Source of the DNA: Candidatus Intricatilinea gracilis
Lineage (GTDB): Bacteria > Pseudomonadota > Gammaproteobacteria > Burkholderiales > Burkholderiaceae_C
Direction of reading: 5' to 3'
Assembly: GCA_016702605.1 (NCBI GenBank)
Contig: JADJDQ010000001.1
Coordinates: forward strand, 868,001 to 932,000
DNA length: 64,000 nt
A program made the translations under genes and the position numbers. The stretch's first letter is position 1. Each line of letters starts with the position of its first letter. Below the pieces are notes generated by a model. It searched no databases, was not told the DNA's origin, and was given only the letters and a program-made list of their open reading frames with translations. Positions 54,395 through 63,009 of this stretch are shown here, in pieces.

Positions 54395-54823
54395 ATGACC
54401 CACGCCGAAGAACTCAAGAGCTCGGGGCTCAAGGCCACGCTGCCGCGCATCAAGATCCTCGAGATCTTCCAGCGCAGCCAGATGCGCCACATGAGCGCCG
54501 AAGACGTCTACAAGGTCTTGCTCGGCGAAGGTGCCGACATCGGCCTGGCCACGGTCTACCGCGTGCTGATGCAGTTCGAGCAAGCCGGCATCCTGGCGCG
54601 TAACCACTTCGAAGGTGGCAAATCGGTCTTCGAGCTCAACGAAGGGCAGCATCACGACCATCTGGTGTGCCTGGACTGCGGCCGGGTGGTCGAGTTCTAC
54701 GACCCGCAGATCGAGGCCCGCCAGCGTGCCATCGCGCTGGATCGTGGCTTTGCGCTGCAGGAACACACCCTGGCGCTGTACGCCCACTGCACCAACACGA
54801 GCTGCGAACACCGCGGCCGCTGA
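54395..54823 (+). CDS. fur: Ferric uptake regulator Fur
   Basis: Iron-responsive repressor, 142 residues. N-terminal winged helix with LKATLPRIKILEIFQRSQ and the recognition helix region ATVYRVLMQFEQAGIL; metal site GQHHDHLVCLDCGRVVEF with HHDH; structural zinc cysteines C92, C95, C132, C137. ATG at 54395 (MTHAEELKSSG) is the normal Fur start; the frame is open 39 bases further up. A TATGAT -10-like hexamer lies at 54355-54360. Divergent from bamE. Confidence 0.97.
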   Translation: MTHAEELKSSGLKATLPRIKILEIFQRSQMRHMSAEDVYKVLLGEGADIGLATVYRVLMQFEQAGILARNHFEGGKSVFELNEGQHHDHLVCLDCGRVVEFYDPQIEARQRAIALDRGFALQEHTLALYAHCTNTSCEHRGR

Positions 54824-54926
54824 GGGTTTCCGGCAGCGGCGCGGACGCGCCGCATCGCAAGGCCCAGGCGGCAGCCTGGCGAGCCGATCCCGCGGCCGCT
54901 GCAGGATGCGCGGGCTGCGTCCGGGG

Positions 54927-55886
54927 TCAGAGACCCGAGTCGCCGCGCTCCATCATCTGGCGGTGACGCTCGATGAACTCGCGGTAGGTGTCGATGCCGC
55001 GCAGTTGCAGCACGGTGTTGCGCACGGCCGCCTCGACCAGCACGGCCAGGTTGCGGCCGGCGTCCACGGCGATCACGACCTTGCGCACCTTCATGCCGAG
55101 CACGTCTTCGTAGAGCGGCTCGTAGGGCATACGTTCGAACTCGCGCTCCATCGTCTCCTTGCGCACCAGGTGGACGATGAGTTTGAGGCGCATCTTGCGG
55201 CGCACCGCCGTCTCGCCAAAGATGGCGCGGATGTCGAGCAGACCGATGCCGCGAACTTCGAGCAGGTTGCGCAGCAGCTCGGGGCAACGGCCCTCGATGG
55301 CGGTCTGCGAGACACGGAACAGGTCGACCACGTCGTCGGCCACCAGGCCGTGACCGCGCGAGATCAGCTCGAGGCCCAGTTCACTCTTGCCCAGGCCCGA
55401 CTCGCCGGTAAGCAGCACACCCAGGCCGAGGATGTCCATGAACACGCCGTGACGCGAGCTGCGTTCGGCAAAGTGCTGGCCGAGGTAGCCGCGCAACACG
55501 TCGATGACATGGCCGGCCGAGTCGCGTGTGACGAACAGCGGGATGTCGGCGCGTTCACACATCGCCACCAGGCGATCGGGCGGCGCAAAACCGTCGGCCA
55601 CGATGACCACCGGCGGCTCGAGCGTGACGATGCGCGAGATGCGCCGCTCTTGGGTGTCGGCGTCGTCGTGCTGCAGATAGGCCACCTCGCGGCGGCCGAC
55701 GATCTGCACCCGGTAGGGGTGGATGTAGTTGAGGTAACCGACCAGATCGGCGGCCGACTGGGCGTAGCGCACCGCCACCTCGTCGAAGCGCCGCTCGGGA
55801 TGCGCATGGCCTGCGATCCACTCCCACTTGAGGGCCGAGCGGTGTGATTCGAACAGCGCCTCGGCGCTGATGACGGTGGGTTTCAA
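54927..55886 (-). CDS. hprK: HPr kinase/phosphorylase
   Basis: Serine kinase/phosphatase of HPr. 319 residues. P-loop GESGLGKS at 161-168, HprK signature IRAIFGETAVRRKMRLKLIV and the dual-function segment VADDVVDLFRV. In proteobacteria without sugar PTS it forms part of the PTS-Ntr relay with ptsN. It follows ptsN after 47 bases on the same strand and is convergent with fur. Confidence 0.97.
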   Translation of the reverse strand: MKPTVISAEALFESHRSALKWEWIAGHAHPERRFDEVAVRYAQSAADLVGYLNYIHPYRVQIVGRREVAYLQHDDADTQERRISRIVTLEPPVVIVADGFAPPDRLVAMCERADIPLFVTRDSAGHVIDVLRGYLGQHFAERSSRHGVFMDILGLGVLLTGESGLGKSELGLELISRGHGLVADDVVDLFRVSQTAIEGRCPELLRNLLEVRGIGLLDIRAIFGETAVRRKMRLKLIVHLVRKETMEREFERMPYEPLYEDVLGMKVRKVVIAVDAGRNLAVLVEAAVRNTVLQLRGIDTYREFIERHRQMMERGDSGL

Positions 55887-55933
55887 GCGGTGTCAGTCGA
55901 CCGCGCGGGTCGATTCAGGCAGTGTGCTGATGC

Positions 55934-56404
55934 TCAGGCCACCGACCGCAGCGGCTCCCAGCGCGAGATGCGCTCGTGCAGCTGGGTCGGCTCGGTGTCG
56001 GTCTTGAGGGCTTCGCGCAGTTCGCGGTCGGACAACATCTCGGCGATCTCGGACAGGATCTCGAGGTGCCGCTGCGTGGCCGCCTCGGGCACGAGCAGGA
56101 AGATCATCAGGTTGACCGGCTCGTCGTCGGGTGCCTCGAAGGCGATCGGCTGCGCTAGCCGCAGCACCGCGGCGAGCGGGTTCTTGAGGCCCTTGATACG
56201 ACCATGCGGAATCGCGACGCCGTGGCCCAGACCCGTCGACCCGAGGCGCTCGCGCGCGAACAGGTTGTCGGTGATGGTGGCCCGAGCAATGGCGTGCTGG
56301 TTCTCGAACAGCAGCCCCGCCTGTTCGAATGCGCGCTTCTTGCTGGTCGCCTCCACATTCACCAGCACGTTGCTGGCGGGCAGGATGGCTGCGAGTCGGT
56401 TCAT
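55934..56404 (-). CDS. ptsN: PTS IIA-like nitrogen regulatory protein (EIIA-Ntr)
   Basis: Phospho-acceptor protein of the PTS-Ntr pathway, 156 residues. Phospho-His H67 in HGVAIPHGRIKG; MNRLAAILPASNVLVNVEAT is the typical start, and VNLMIFLLVPEAATQRHLEIL is conserved. Its phosphorylation state typically modulates potassium transport, carbon storage and sigma54-linked functions. Start at 56404; frame open to 56533 without homology. Downstream of it is hprK; rpoN and hpf, often found upstream, are not here, fba is. Confidence 0.95.
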   Translation of the reverse strand: MNRLAAILPASNVLVNVEATSKKRAFEQAGLLFENQHAIARATITDNLFARERLGSTGLGHGVAIPHGRIKGLKNPLAAVLRLAQPIAFEAPDDEPVNLMIFLLVPEAATQRHLEILSEIAEMLSDRELREALKTDTEPTQLHERISRWEPLRSVA

Positions 56405-56603
56405 CGGATTCAGTGCCGGGACGGCAGCTCCATAGGGGCGTGGAAAACGATTATAGGAATCGATTTCAGGCCGGTCGCCAAAGATGCCCGTGTCTGGGCG
56501 TCGGGGTTGTGTCGCAACGACGGCCGATGTCACCGGATGTGGCCCTGTCAGCCAATGTCAGGCACGCGGCGAGCCCCGTCACGGGTGCTCGCCGTCAGGC
56601 AGA

Positions 56604-57668
56604 TCAGACGACCTTTTGCGCCAGTTCACCGCTGGCGTAGCGCCGGGCGATGTCGACCAGCGGCTGTGCCTTGATCTTGCCGGCCTGACCTTCACAACCG
56701 AACTCGATGTAACGCTGCTTGCACACGAGTTTGGCGGCTTCACGGGCAGGCTTGAGCCACTCGCGAGCGTCGAACTTGTCGGGGTTCTCGGCCAGGAACT
56801 TGCGCACCGCGCCGGTCATGGCCAGGCGGATGTCGGTGTCGATGTTGATCTTGCGCACGCCGAACTTGATGGCTTCCTGGATCTCCTCGACCGGCACGCC
56901 GTAGGTCTCCTTCATCTTGCCGCCGTACTGGTTGATGATGGCCAGCAGATCCTGCGGCACGCTCGACGAGCCGTGCATCACCAGGTGGGTGTTGGGGATA
57001 CGCGCGTGGATTTCCTTGACGCGGCTGATGGCCAGGATGTCGCCGGTGGGCTTGCGGCTGAACTTGTAGGCACCGTGGCTGGTGCCGATGGCGATGGCCA
57101 GGGCGTCGAGCTGGGTCGCCTTGACGAACACGGCGGCTTCTTCCGGGTCGGTCAGCATCTGGCTGTGGTCGAGCTTGCCTTCGGCGCCGATGCCGTCTTC
57201 TTCGCCGGCGTCGCCGGTTTCCAGGTTGCCCAGGCAGCCCAGTTCACCTTCGACGGTGACACCGACCTTGTGCGCCATGTCGACCACCTTGCGCGTGACC
57301 TCGACGTTGTAGTCGAACGAGGCGGGCGTCTTGCCGTCTTCGCGCAGCGAGCCGTCCATCATCACAGAGCCGAAGCCCAGGTCGATCGCGCCCTGGCAGA
57401 TCAGCGGTGTCTGGCCATGGTCCTGGTGCATCACCAGCGGGATGTTGGGATAGGCCTCGACGGCCGCCTGGATCAGGTGCTTGATGAAGCTCTCGCCGGC
57501 GTACTTGCGCGCACCTGCGCTGGCTTGCAGGATGACCGGGGCGTTGACCTCGGCGGCTGCCGACATGACGGCCTGCACCTGTTCGAGGTTGTTGACGTTG
57601 AACGCCGGGATGCCGTAGCCGTGTTCGGCGGCGTGGTCGAGCAACTGGCGCATGGAAACGAGTGGCAT
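56604..57668 (-). CDS. fba: Fructose-bisphosphate aldolase, class II (Calvin-cycle subtype)
   Basis: Zinc-dependent aldol cleavage of fructose-1,6-bisphosphate. 354 residues. Zn/active-site segments: LVMHQDHGQTP, GFGSVMMDGS, EGELGCLGNLETGD, AIAIGTSHGAYKF and VMHGSSSVPQDL. Ending KVV. Length and motifs fit the CbbA-type found in Burkholderiales near pyk and pgk. The start overlaps nothing; ~185 bases separate it from the GNAT-like gene upstream. Confidence 0.97.
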   Translation of the reverse strand: MPLVSMRQLLDHAAEHGYGIPAFNVNNLEQVQAVMSAAAEVNAPVILQASAGARKYAGESFIKHLIQAAVEAYPNIPLVMHQDHGQTPLICQGAIDLGFGSVMMDGSLREDGKTPASFDYNVEVTRKVVDMAHKVGVTVEGELGCLGNLETGDAGEEDGIGAEGKLDHSQMLTDPEEAAVFVKATQLDALAIAIGTSHGAYKFSRKPTGDILAISRVKEIHARIPNTHLVMHGSSSVPQDLLAIINQYGGKMKETYGVPVEEIQEAIKFGVRKINIDTDIRLAMTGAVRKFLAENPDKFDAREWLKPAREAAKLVCKQRYIEFGCEGQAGKIKAQPLVDIARRYASGELAQKVV

Positions 57669-57854
57669 GGTGGAGACCTCGAGTGTGGGCGCGTCGGTGG
57701 CGCCGTTGGATGCCGATGAAATCGCGATGTAACCCGGGGATTTTAGGACTCGGGCGCAGCGCTTGGCCGCGGCAAGGGCAGTTCGCAGCGTGTCGGGTCA
57801 ATGCCGGGCGCCGTGAATGTGCGCCTCATTCCGCGCCGACAGACTTCCGAAGCA

Positions 57855-58799
57855 TTACGCAGACATTGCGGCCACGGCGTCTGGCGCCTGGCGCTGCTGT
57901 TCGCGCAGGTCGATCGCGCCCCAGTAGTTGGATTCGACCGACATCACGAGGCGTCGGGCACGGTCGACATACCAGGTACAGGTCTCGCCACACTCCCAGA
58001 CGTCGGGTGCAGGCGAGTACCAGTCGTTCGGGCGGAAGTTCTTGCGCAGGCGTTCGAACTTCGCCAACGACCCTCGAACCGAGAACGAATTTGCAACTGG
58101 CCGGTACAGGTGTGCTCCCAGGCGCACCACTGCGCGCAGCCAGGGATCCTGCGGCAGGCCTTCTGGCGTCTTACCTTTGCAGTATTCGGCAAACAGCTCG
58201 TCGGTGTGCTGGGCATTGCCGGCGGCCTTGAACTTGCCATAGGCATTTGGACGAAATGGCGCCACCACGTAGTCGTAGCCTAGTCTGGTGGCTGCATCCT
58301 TGGCCCGTCCGATCAGGTACTGCGGAAGGCCGAGACTGCGGTGTTCCGGCGCGACGAGGATCGCGATGAGGAAGACGGCGTTAGCCCTTGTCATGCGGCT
58401 CGCCCTGATCTTGCGCGCCACGAGGTCGAACATGCGCGGTGAATGCATGGTCAGCAGATACCAGGCCGTCAGCGCCAGCATCTTCAAGGGATGAAACTGC
58501 AGGTTCTCTTCGATGTACGAATAGTCGTGCAATGAATGTTCGTTGCCCGACCAGTAGCCCGGCACGGTGGCCAGGAAGCCGATCGGCGCACCCTTGTCAT
58601 CGCGCAGTTCGTGGATGAACTCGGGGAACAAGGCAGCCTTGCAGTTCGCGACATGCCGGTTGTCGAGCAGCGATCGCTTGGGCGGTCGTGGCTCGACGTA
58701 CCACTCACCGAAGCCTGCCGATCTGATCTCGTACCAGCGCTCGAACTCTTCTTGATTGCGGAAGTGCCGCGGACGGCAGCTGAAACCGGACTGGTCCAT
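57855..58799 (-). CDS. GNAT-like hypothetical protein
   Basis: 314 residues, no signal peptide or membrane span. I recognise no named family. Residues ~135-190 (AVFLIAILVAPEHRSLGLPQYLIGRAKDAATRLGYDYVV) resemble the acetyl-CoA-binding motif A of GNAT acyltransferases, though the R/Q-x-x-G-x-G/A signature is R-S-L-G-L-P. The N-terminal half (FPEFIHELRDDKGAPIGFLA, VPGYWSGNEHSLHDYSYI) and an Arg/Trp-rich C-terminus are unfamiliar. Flanked by ~185- and ~220-base gaps between pyk and fba, which are neighbours in related genomes; it looks like an insertion in the glycolytic cluster. Confidence 0.7.
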   Translation of the reverse strand: MDQSGFSCRPRHFRNQEEFERWYEIRSAGFGEWYVEPRPPKRSLLDNRHVANCKAALFPEFIHELRDDKGAPIGFLATVPGYWSGNEHSLHDYSYIEENLQFHPLKMLALTAWYLLTMHSPRMFDLVARKIRASRMTRANAVFLIAILVAPEHRSLGLPQYLIGRAKDAATRLGYDYVVAPFRPNAYGKFKAAGNAQHTDELFAEYCKGKTPEGLPQDPWLRAVVRLGAHLYRPVANSFSVRGSLAKFERLRKNFRPNDWYSPAPDVWECGETCTWYVDRARRLVMSVESNYWGAIDLREQQRQAPDAVAAMSA

Positions 58800-59019
58800 A
58801 CATCCCCTGAGATTGCCAAGAATTCGCGCACGACGGCGCGACTCTGGCTCACTCTAGCGAACGTTGGCTCCGGGCCGTTCTGCCACAGATGCACACCGCG
58901 GAATTGGCACGGCTACAAAATCACTGAGGCCGGCAAGGTCTATCGAGGTAGCAAGAACACCACAGTCGCCCTGTGTGGCGTTTCCGCATGCGCCTCGATC
59001 AACCCGCAAGCGTTTCGTT

Positions 59020-60450
59020 TCAGCCGACCCGGCAGATCTTGAGCATGTTGGTGCCGCCCGGGTACCCCATGGGTTCGCCGCAGGTGATGGCGTAGGTATC
59101 GCCCGGCTTGAGTTCACCGCGCTCGACCAGGATACGTTCGGCGTGGTCCAGCGCGGTGTCGCGGTCCTCGAACTTGGGCATGATCAGCGGGCGCACATTG
59201 CGGTACAGCGCCATCTTGCGTTGCGACAGCTCCTGCGTCGTCAGGGCATAGATCGGCACGCCGCTCTTGTACCGGCTCATCCACAGCGGCGTCGAACCCG
59301 ATTCGGTCAGCGCCAGGATGGCCTTGCAACCCAGGTGGTAGGCCGTGAACAGCGCGCCCATGGCGATCGACTGGTCGATACGCGCGAAATGTTTGTTGGT
59401 GAAATCGGTGTCGAGTGTGCTGCCCTCGGCAGATTCGGCGGCCAGCGCGATGGCGGCCATCTGCTCGATGGTCTCGACCGGAAACTTGCCGGCGGCGGTT
59501 TCGGCGCTCAGCATCACGGCGTCGGTGCCGTCGAGCACGGCGTTGGCCACGTCGCTCACCTCGGCGCGGGTCGGCACCGGGTTCTGGATCATCGACTCCA
59601 TCATCTGCGTGGCGGTGATGGTGATCTTGTCCAGCGCCAGCGCCATACGAATCATGCGTTTTTGCAGCGCGGGCACCGCGGCGTTGCCGACCTCGACCGC
59701 CAGGTCGCCACGCGCGACCATGATGCCGTCGCTGGCGCGCAGGATGGAGTCGAGCAGCGGGATGGCCTCGCTGCGTTCGATCTTGGCGATCAGCCCGGGC
59801 TTGTGGCGCCAGGGCTCGCCGGCCACGTTGGCGAGCTGGCGCGCCATTTCCATGTCGGTGGCGTTCTTCGGGAAACTCACCGCCAGGTATTCGCACTGGA
59901 ACGACATCGCCGTCTTGATGTCCTCCATGTCCTTGGCCGTCAGCGCGGGCGCGGTCAGGCCGCCGCCCTGCTTGTTGATGCCCTTGTTGTTCGAGAGCTC
60001 ACCGCCCACCTTGACGACGGTGTGCACCTCGTCGCCGCGCACCATCTCGACGGTCAGCACGATCAGGCCGTCGTTGAGCAGCAGCGTGTCGCCGGGGCGC
60101 ACGTCGCGCGGCAGTTCCTTGTAATCGAGGCCCACACCGCCGATGTCTCCGGGCGTTGTGCGCGCCGCATCCAGCACGAAGGGCTGGCCGTTCTCGAGCT
60201 GCACCTTGCCTTCGGCGAACTTGCCGACGCGGATCTTGGGGCCCTGCAGGTCGGCCATGATGGCCACCGGCTTGCCCACCTTCACGGCCACCGAACGCAC
60301 CAGCGCGGCACGGTCGATATGGTCCTGCGCCTTGCCGTGGCTGAAGTTCAGCCGCACCACGTCGACGCCGGAGCGGATCATGCGTTCCAGCACTTCCGGG
60401 TCGGACGAGGCCGGGCCCAGAGTGGCGACGATCTTGGTTTGGCGACGCAT
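59020..60450 (-). CDS. pyk: Pyruvate kinase
   Basis: Transfers phosphate from PEP to ADP. 476 residues. Start MRRQTKIVATLGPASS at 60450. Active-site segments: RLNFSHG, MADLQGPKIRVG, KIERSEAIPLLDSI, DGIMVARGDLAVEVG and ATQMMESMIQNPVPTRAEV. C-terminal domain present. Follows the second malic enzyme on the minus strand. Confidence 0.97.
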   Translation of the reverse strand: MRRQTKIVATLGPASSDPEVLERMIRSGVDVVRLNFSHGKAQDHIDRAALVRSVAVKVGKPVAIMADLQGPKIRVGKFAEGKVQLENGQPFVLDAARTTPGDIGGVGLDYKELPRDVRPGDTLLLNDGLIVLTVEMVRGDEVHTVVKVGGELSNNKGINKQGGGLTAPALTAKDMEDIKTAMSFQCEYLAVSFPKNATDMEMARQLANVAGEPWRHKPGLIAKIERSEAIPLLDSILRASDGIMVARGDLAVEVGNAAVPALQKRMIRMALALDKITITATQMMESMIQNPVPTRAEVSDVANAVLDGTDAVMLSAETAAGKFPVETIEQMAAIALAAESAEGSTLDTDFTNKHFARIDQSIAMGALFTAYHLGCKAILALTESGSTPLWMSRYKSGVPIYALTTQELSQRKMALYRNVRPLIMPKFEDRDTALDHAERILVERGELKPGDTYAITCGEPMGYPGGTNMLKICRVG

Positions 60451-60538
60451 GCGGGATTCCTTGAAGGCAATGAGGGCGCGGATTATCGACCGCGCCCCCA
60501 AAAAGTCATGGAACAGTCAGGTTACACAGGCCCCGGCT

Positions 60539-60558
60539 GCCTGTGATCACTCACAGGC
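60539..60558. repeat. Inverted repeat between the second malic enzyme gene and pyk
   Basis: GCCTGTGA (60539-60546), TCAC, TCACAGGC (60551-60558): a perfect 8-bp inverted repeat with 4-base loop, 29 bases past the maeB-type stop and 89 bases before pyk. No adjacent U-tract. Could attenuate read-through or serve as an operator for pyk. Confidence 0.4.
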
Positions 60559-60586
60559 GGCTGTGACGGGGACTGGGCCGTGACGC

Positions 60587-62908
60587 TCAAAGACGCCGCT
60601 GTGCACCGGTGGCAGCGGCGTCGGCCACCGCCAGCGCCGTCATGTTGACGACCCGGCGCATGGTGGACGATGGCGTCAGGATGTGCACCGGCGCGGCCGA
60701 ACCCAGCAAGATGGGCCCTACCGTCACGTTGTGGCCCGAGGTGACCTTGAGCACGTTGAACAGGATGTTGGCCGCGTCCAGGTTGGGTGCGACCAGCAGG
60801 TTGGCCGAGCCGGTGAGGGTCGAGTCGGGCAGCATGTCGTGGCGGATCTTCTCGGACAAGGCGGCGTCGCCCTGCATCTCGCCGTCACATTCGATGTCGG
60901 GCGCCATGGCCACGAACAGGTCGCGCGCCTTGCGCATGCGTTTGGCCGCCGGCCGGGCCGAGCTGCCGAACATCGAGTGCGACAGGAACGCCACCTTGGG
61001 CGGTATGCCGAACCGTTTCATCTCGTCGGCCGCCATCAGCGCGATGTCGGCCAGCTCCTCGGCGCTGGGTTCCTCGTTGATGAAGGTGTCGGTGATGAAG
61101 AGGTTCTGGTGTTCGAGCATCAGCGCGTTCATCGCCGCCATCACCTTGGTGCCGGGGCGCGATCCGATCACCGTGCGCACGTAGTCGAAGTGCGCGTCGT
61201 AGCGGCCATGCAGGCCACACAACATGGCGTCGGCGTCACCACGCTTGAGCAGCAGCGCCGAGATGAGTGTCGTCGAGCGACGCACCGCCGCCTTGGCCGC
61301 CTCGACCGACACACCGTCGCGGCCCATGATGCGGTGGTAGTCCTCCCAGCAGGCCTTGAAACGCGGGTCGTCCTCGGGGTTGACCACCTCGAAGTCGACA
61401 CCGGCCTTGAGGCGCAGGCCGGCGCGGTCGATGCGCATCTGGATCACCGCCGGGCGGCCCACCAGGATGGGCTTGGCCAGGCCTTCGGCCATCACCACCT
61501 GCACGGCGCGCAGCACACGTTCATCTTCACCCTCGGCGTAGACCACCCGCTTGGGCGCGCGTTTGGCGGCGCCGAACACCGGGCGCATGAACATGCCGGT
61601 CTGATAGACGTAACGCGTGAGTGAGTCGCGGTAGGCGTCCAGATCGGTGATCGGCCGCGTGGCCACACCCGAATCCGCCGCCGCCTTGGCCACGGCCGGC
61701 GCGATGCGCAGGATGAGCCGTACATCGAAGGGCTTGGGGATGATGTATTCGGGCCCGAACTGCAGCTCCTGGCCGGCATAGGCTGCGGCCACTTCGTCGC
61801 TGGTTTCTTCCTTGGCCAGGGCGGCGATCTCGCGCACGCAGGCCAGCTTCATGGCCTCGTTGATGGTGGTGGCGCCGCAGTCGAGCGCACCGCGGAAGAT
61901 GTACGGGAAACACAGGACGTTGTTGACCTGGTTCGGATAGTCCGAGCGGCCGGTGGCAACGATGCAGTCGGGCTTGGCCTGGCGCGCCAGTTCGGGCCGG
62001 ATCTCGGGCTCGGGGTTGGCCAGCGCCAGGATGATGGGTTTGTCGGCCATGGTGGCCACCATTTCGGGCGTCAGCACCCCGGCAGCCGAGCAACCCAGGA
62101 AGACGTCGGCACCGCGCACCACCTCGGCCAGCGTGGACTCGTCGGTCTTCTGGCAGTAACGCAGCTTGGACTCGTCGAGCTTGCCGTCCTTGAAGTCCTG
62201 CCGGCCCGAACGGATCACACCCTTCGAGTCGACGGCGTAGACGTTGCCCACCTTCAGGCCCAGGCCGACCATCAGGTCCAGACAGGCGATGGCCGCCGCA
62301 CCGGCGCCCGACACCACCATCTTGATCTCGCCGATCTGCTTGCCCACCAGCTCCAGGCCGTTGAGCAGCGCCGCACCCGAGATGATGGCCGTGCCGTGCT
62401 GGTCGTCGTGGAAGACGGGGATCTTCATGCGCTCGCGCAGCTTCTTCTCGATGTAGAAGCACTCGGGCGCCTTGATGTCCTCGAGGTTCACGCCACCCAG
62501 CGTGGGCTCGAGCGCCGCGATGATCTCGACGAGTTTGTCGGGGTCGTTCTCGGCCAGTTCGATGTCGAACACGTCGATGCCGGCAAACTTCTTGAACAGG
62601 CAGCCCTTGCCCTCCATCACCGGCTTGCCGGCCAGCGGGCCGATATTGCCCAGGCCCAGCACCGCCGTGCCGTTGGTGACCACGCCGACCAGGTTGCCGC
62701 GCGAGGTGTATTCGGCCGCCAGCGACGGATCGGCCTGGATGTCCAGGCAGGCATAGGCCACGCCGGGTGAATACGCCAGCGACAGGTCGCGCTGGTTCAT
62801 CAGTGGCTTGGTCGCGTTGACCGAAATCTTGCCGCGCGTGGGGCTGCGGTGGTACTCGAGCGCTGCCTCGCGAAGCGCCTGTTCGGCCGGAGTGAGCTTG
62901 TTGTTCAT
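60587..62908 (-). CDS. maeB: NADP-dependent malic enzyme with PTA-like domain, MaeB type (copy 2)
   Basis: 773 residues, same two-domain architecture as the enzyme at 37775-40069: malic domain (YHRSPTRGKISVNATKPLMN, NGTAVLGLGNIGPL, FHDDQHGTAIIS, VVSGAGAAAIACLDL) and C-terminal PTA-like domain (VYAEGEDERVLRAVQVV, SHSMFGSSARPAA). Clearly a paralogue, not a recent duplicate. Placed between pgk and pyk, so it may supply pyruvate in concert with lower glycolysis, whereas copy 1 sits by the C4-dicarboxylate-type sensor. Symbol used for family only. Confidence 0.94.
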   Translation of the reverse strand: MNNKLTPAEQALREAALEYHRSPTRGKISVNATKPLMNQRDLSLAYSPGVAYACLDIQADPSLAAEYTSRGNLVGVVTNGTAVLGLGNIGPLAGKPVMEGKGCLFKKFAGIDVFDIELAENDPDKLVEIIAALEPTLGGVNLEDIKAPECFYIEKKLRERMKIPVFHDDQHGTAIISGAALLNGLELVGKQIGEIKMVVSGAGAAAIACLDLMVGLGLKVGNVYAVDSKGVIRSGRQDFKDGKLDESKLRYCQKTDESTLAEVVRGADVFLGCSAAGVLTPEMVATMADKPIILALANPEPEIRPELARQAKPDCIVATGRSDYPNQVNNVLCFPYIFRGALDCGATTINEAMKLACVREIAALAKEETSDEVAAAYAGQELQFGPEYIIPKPFDVRLILRIAPAVAKAAADSGVATRPITDLDAYRDSLTRYVYQTGMFMRPVFGAAKRAPKRVVYAEGEDERVLRAVQVVMAEGLAKPILVGRPAVIQMRIDRAGLRLKAGVDFEVVNPEDDPRFKACWEDYHRIMGRDGVSVEAAKAAVRRSTTLISALLLKRGDADAMLCGLHGRYDAHFDYVRTVIGSRPGTKVMAAMNALMLEHQNLFITDTFINEEPSAEELADIALMAADEMKRFGIPPKVAFLSHSMFGSSARPAAKRMRKARDLFVAMAPDIECDGEMQGDAALSEKIRHDMLPDSTLTGSANLLVAPNLDAANILFNVLKVTSGHNVTVGPILLGSAAPVHILTPSSTMRRVVNMTALAVADAAATGAQRRL

Positions 62909-63009
62909 GGCCTGCCTTGCCTCAAGGTGTGAATGTCGTCACAGCTTAGCGCTGCGCGAGCCAAACAGCCATGCGCGTTGGCACGAACAGTTGTGACCGT
63001 GGGGAAGGG

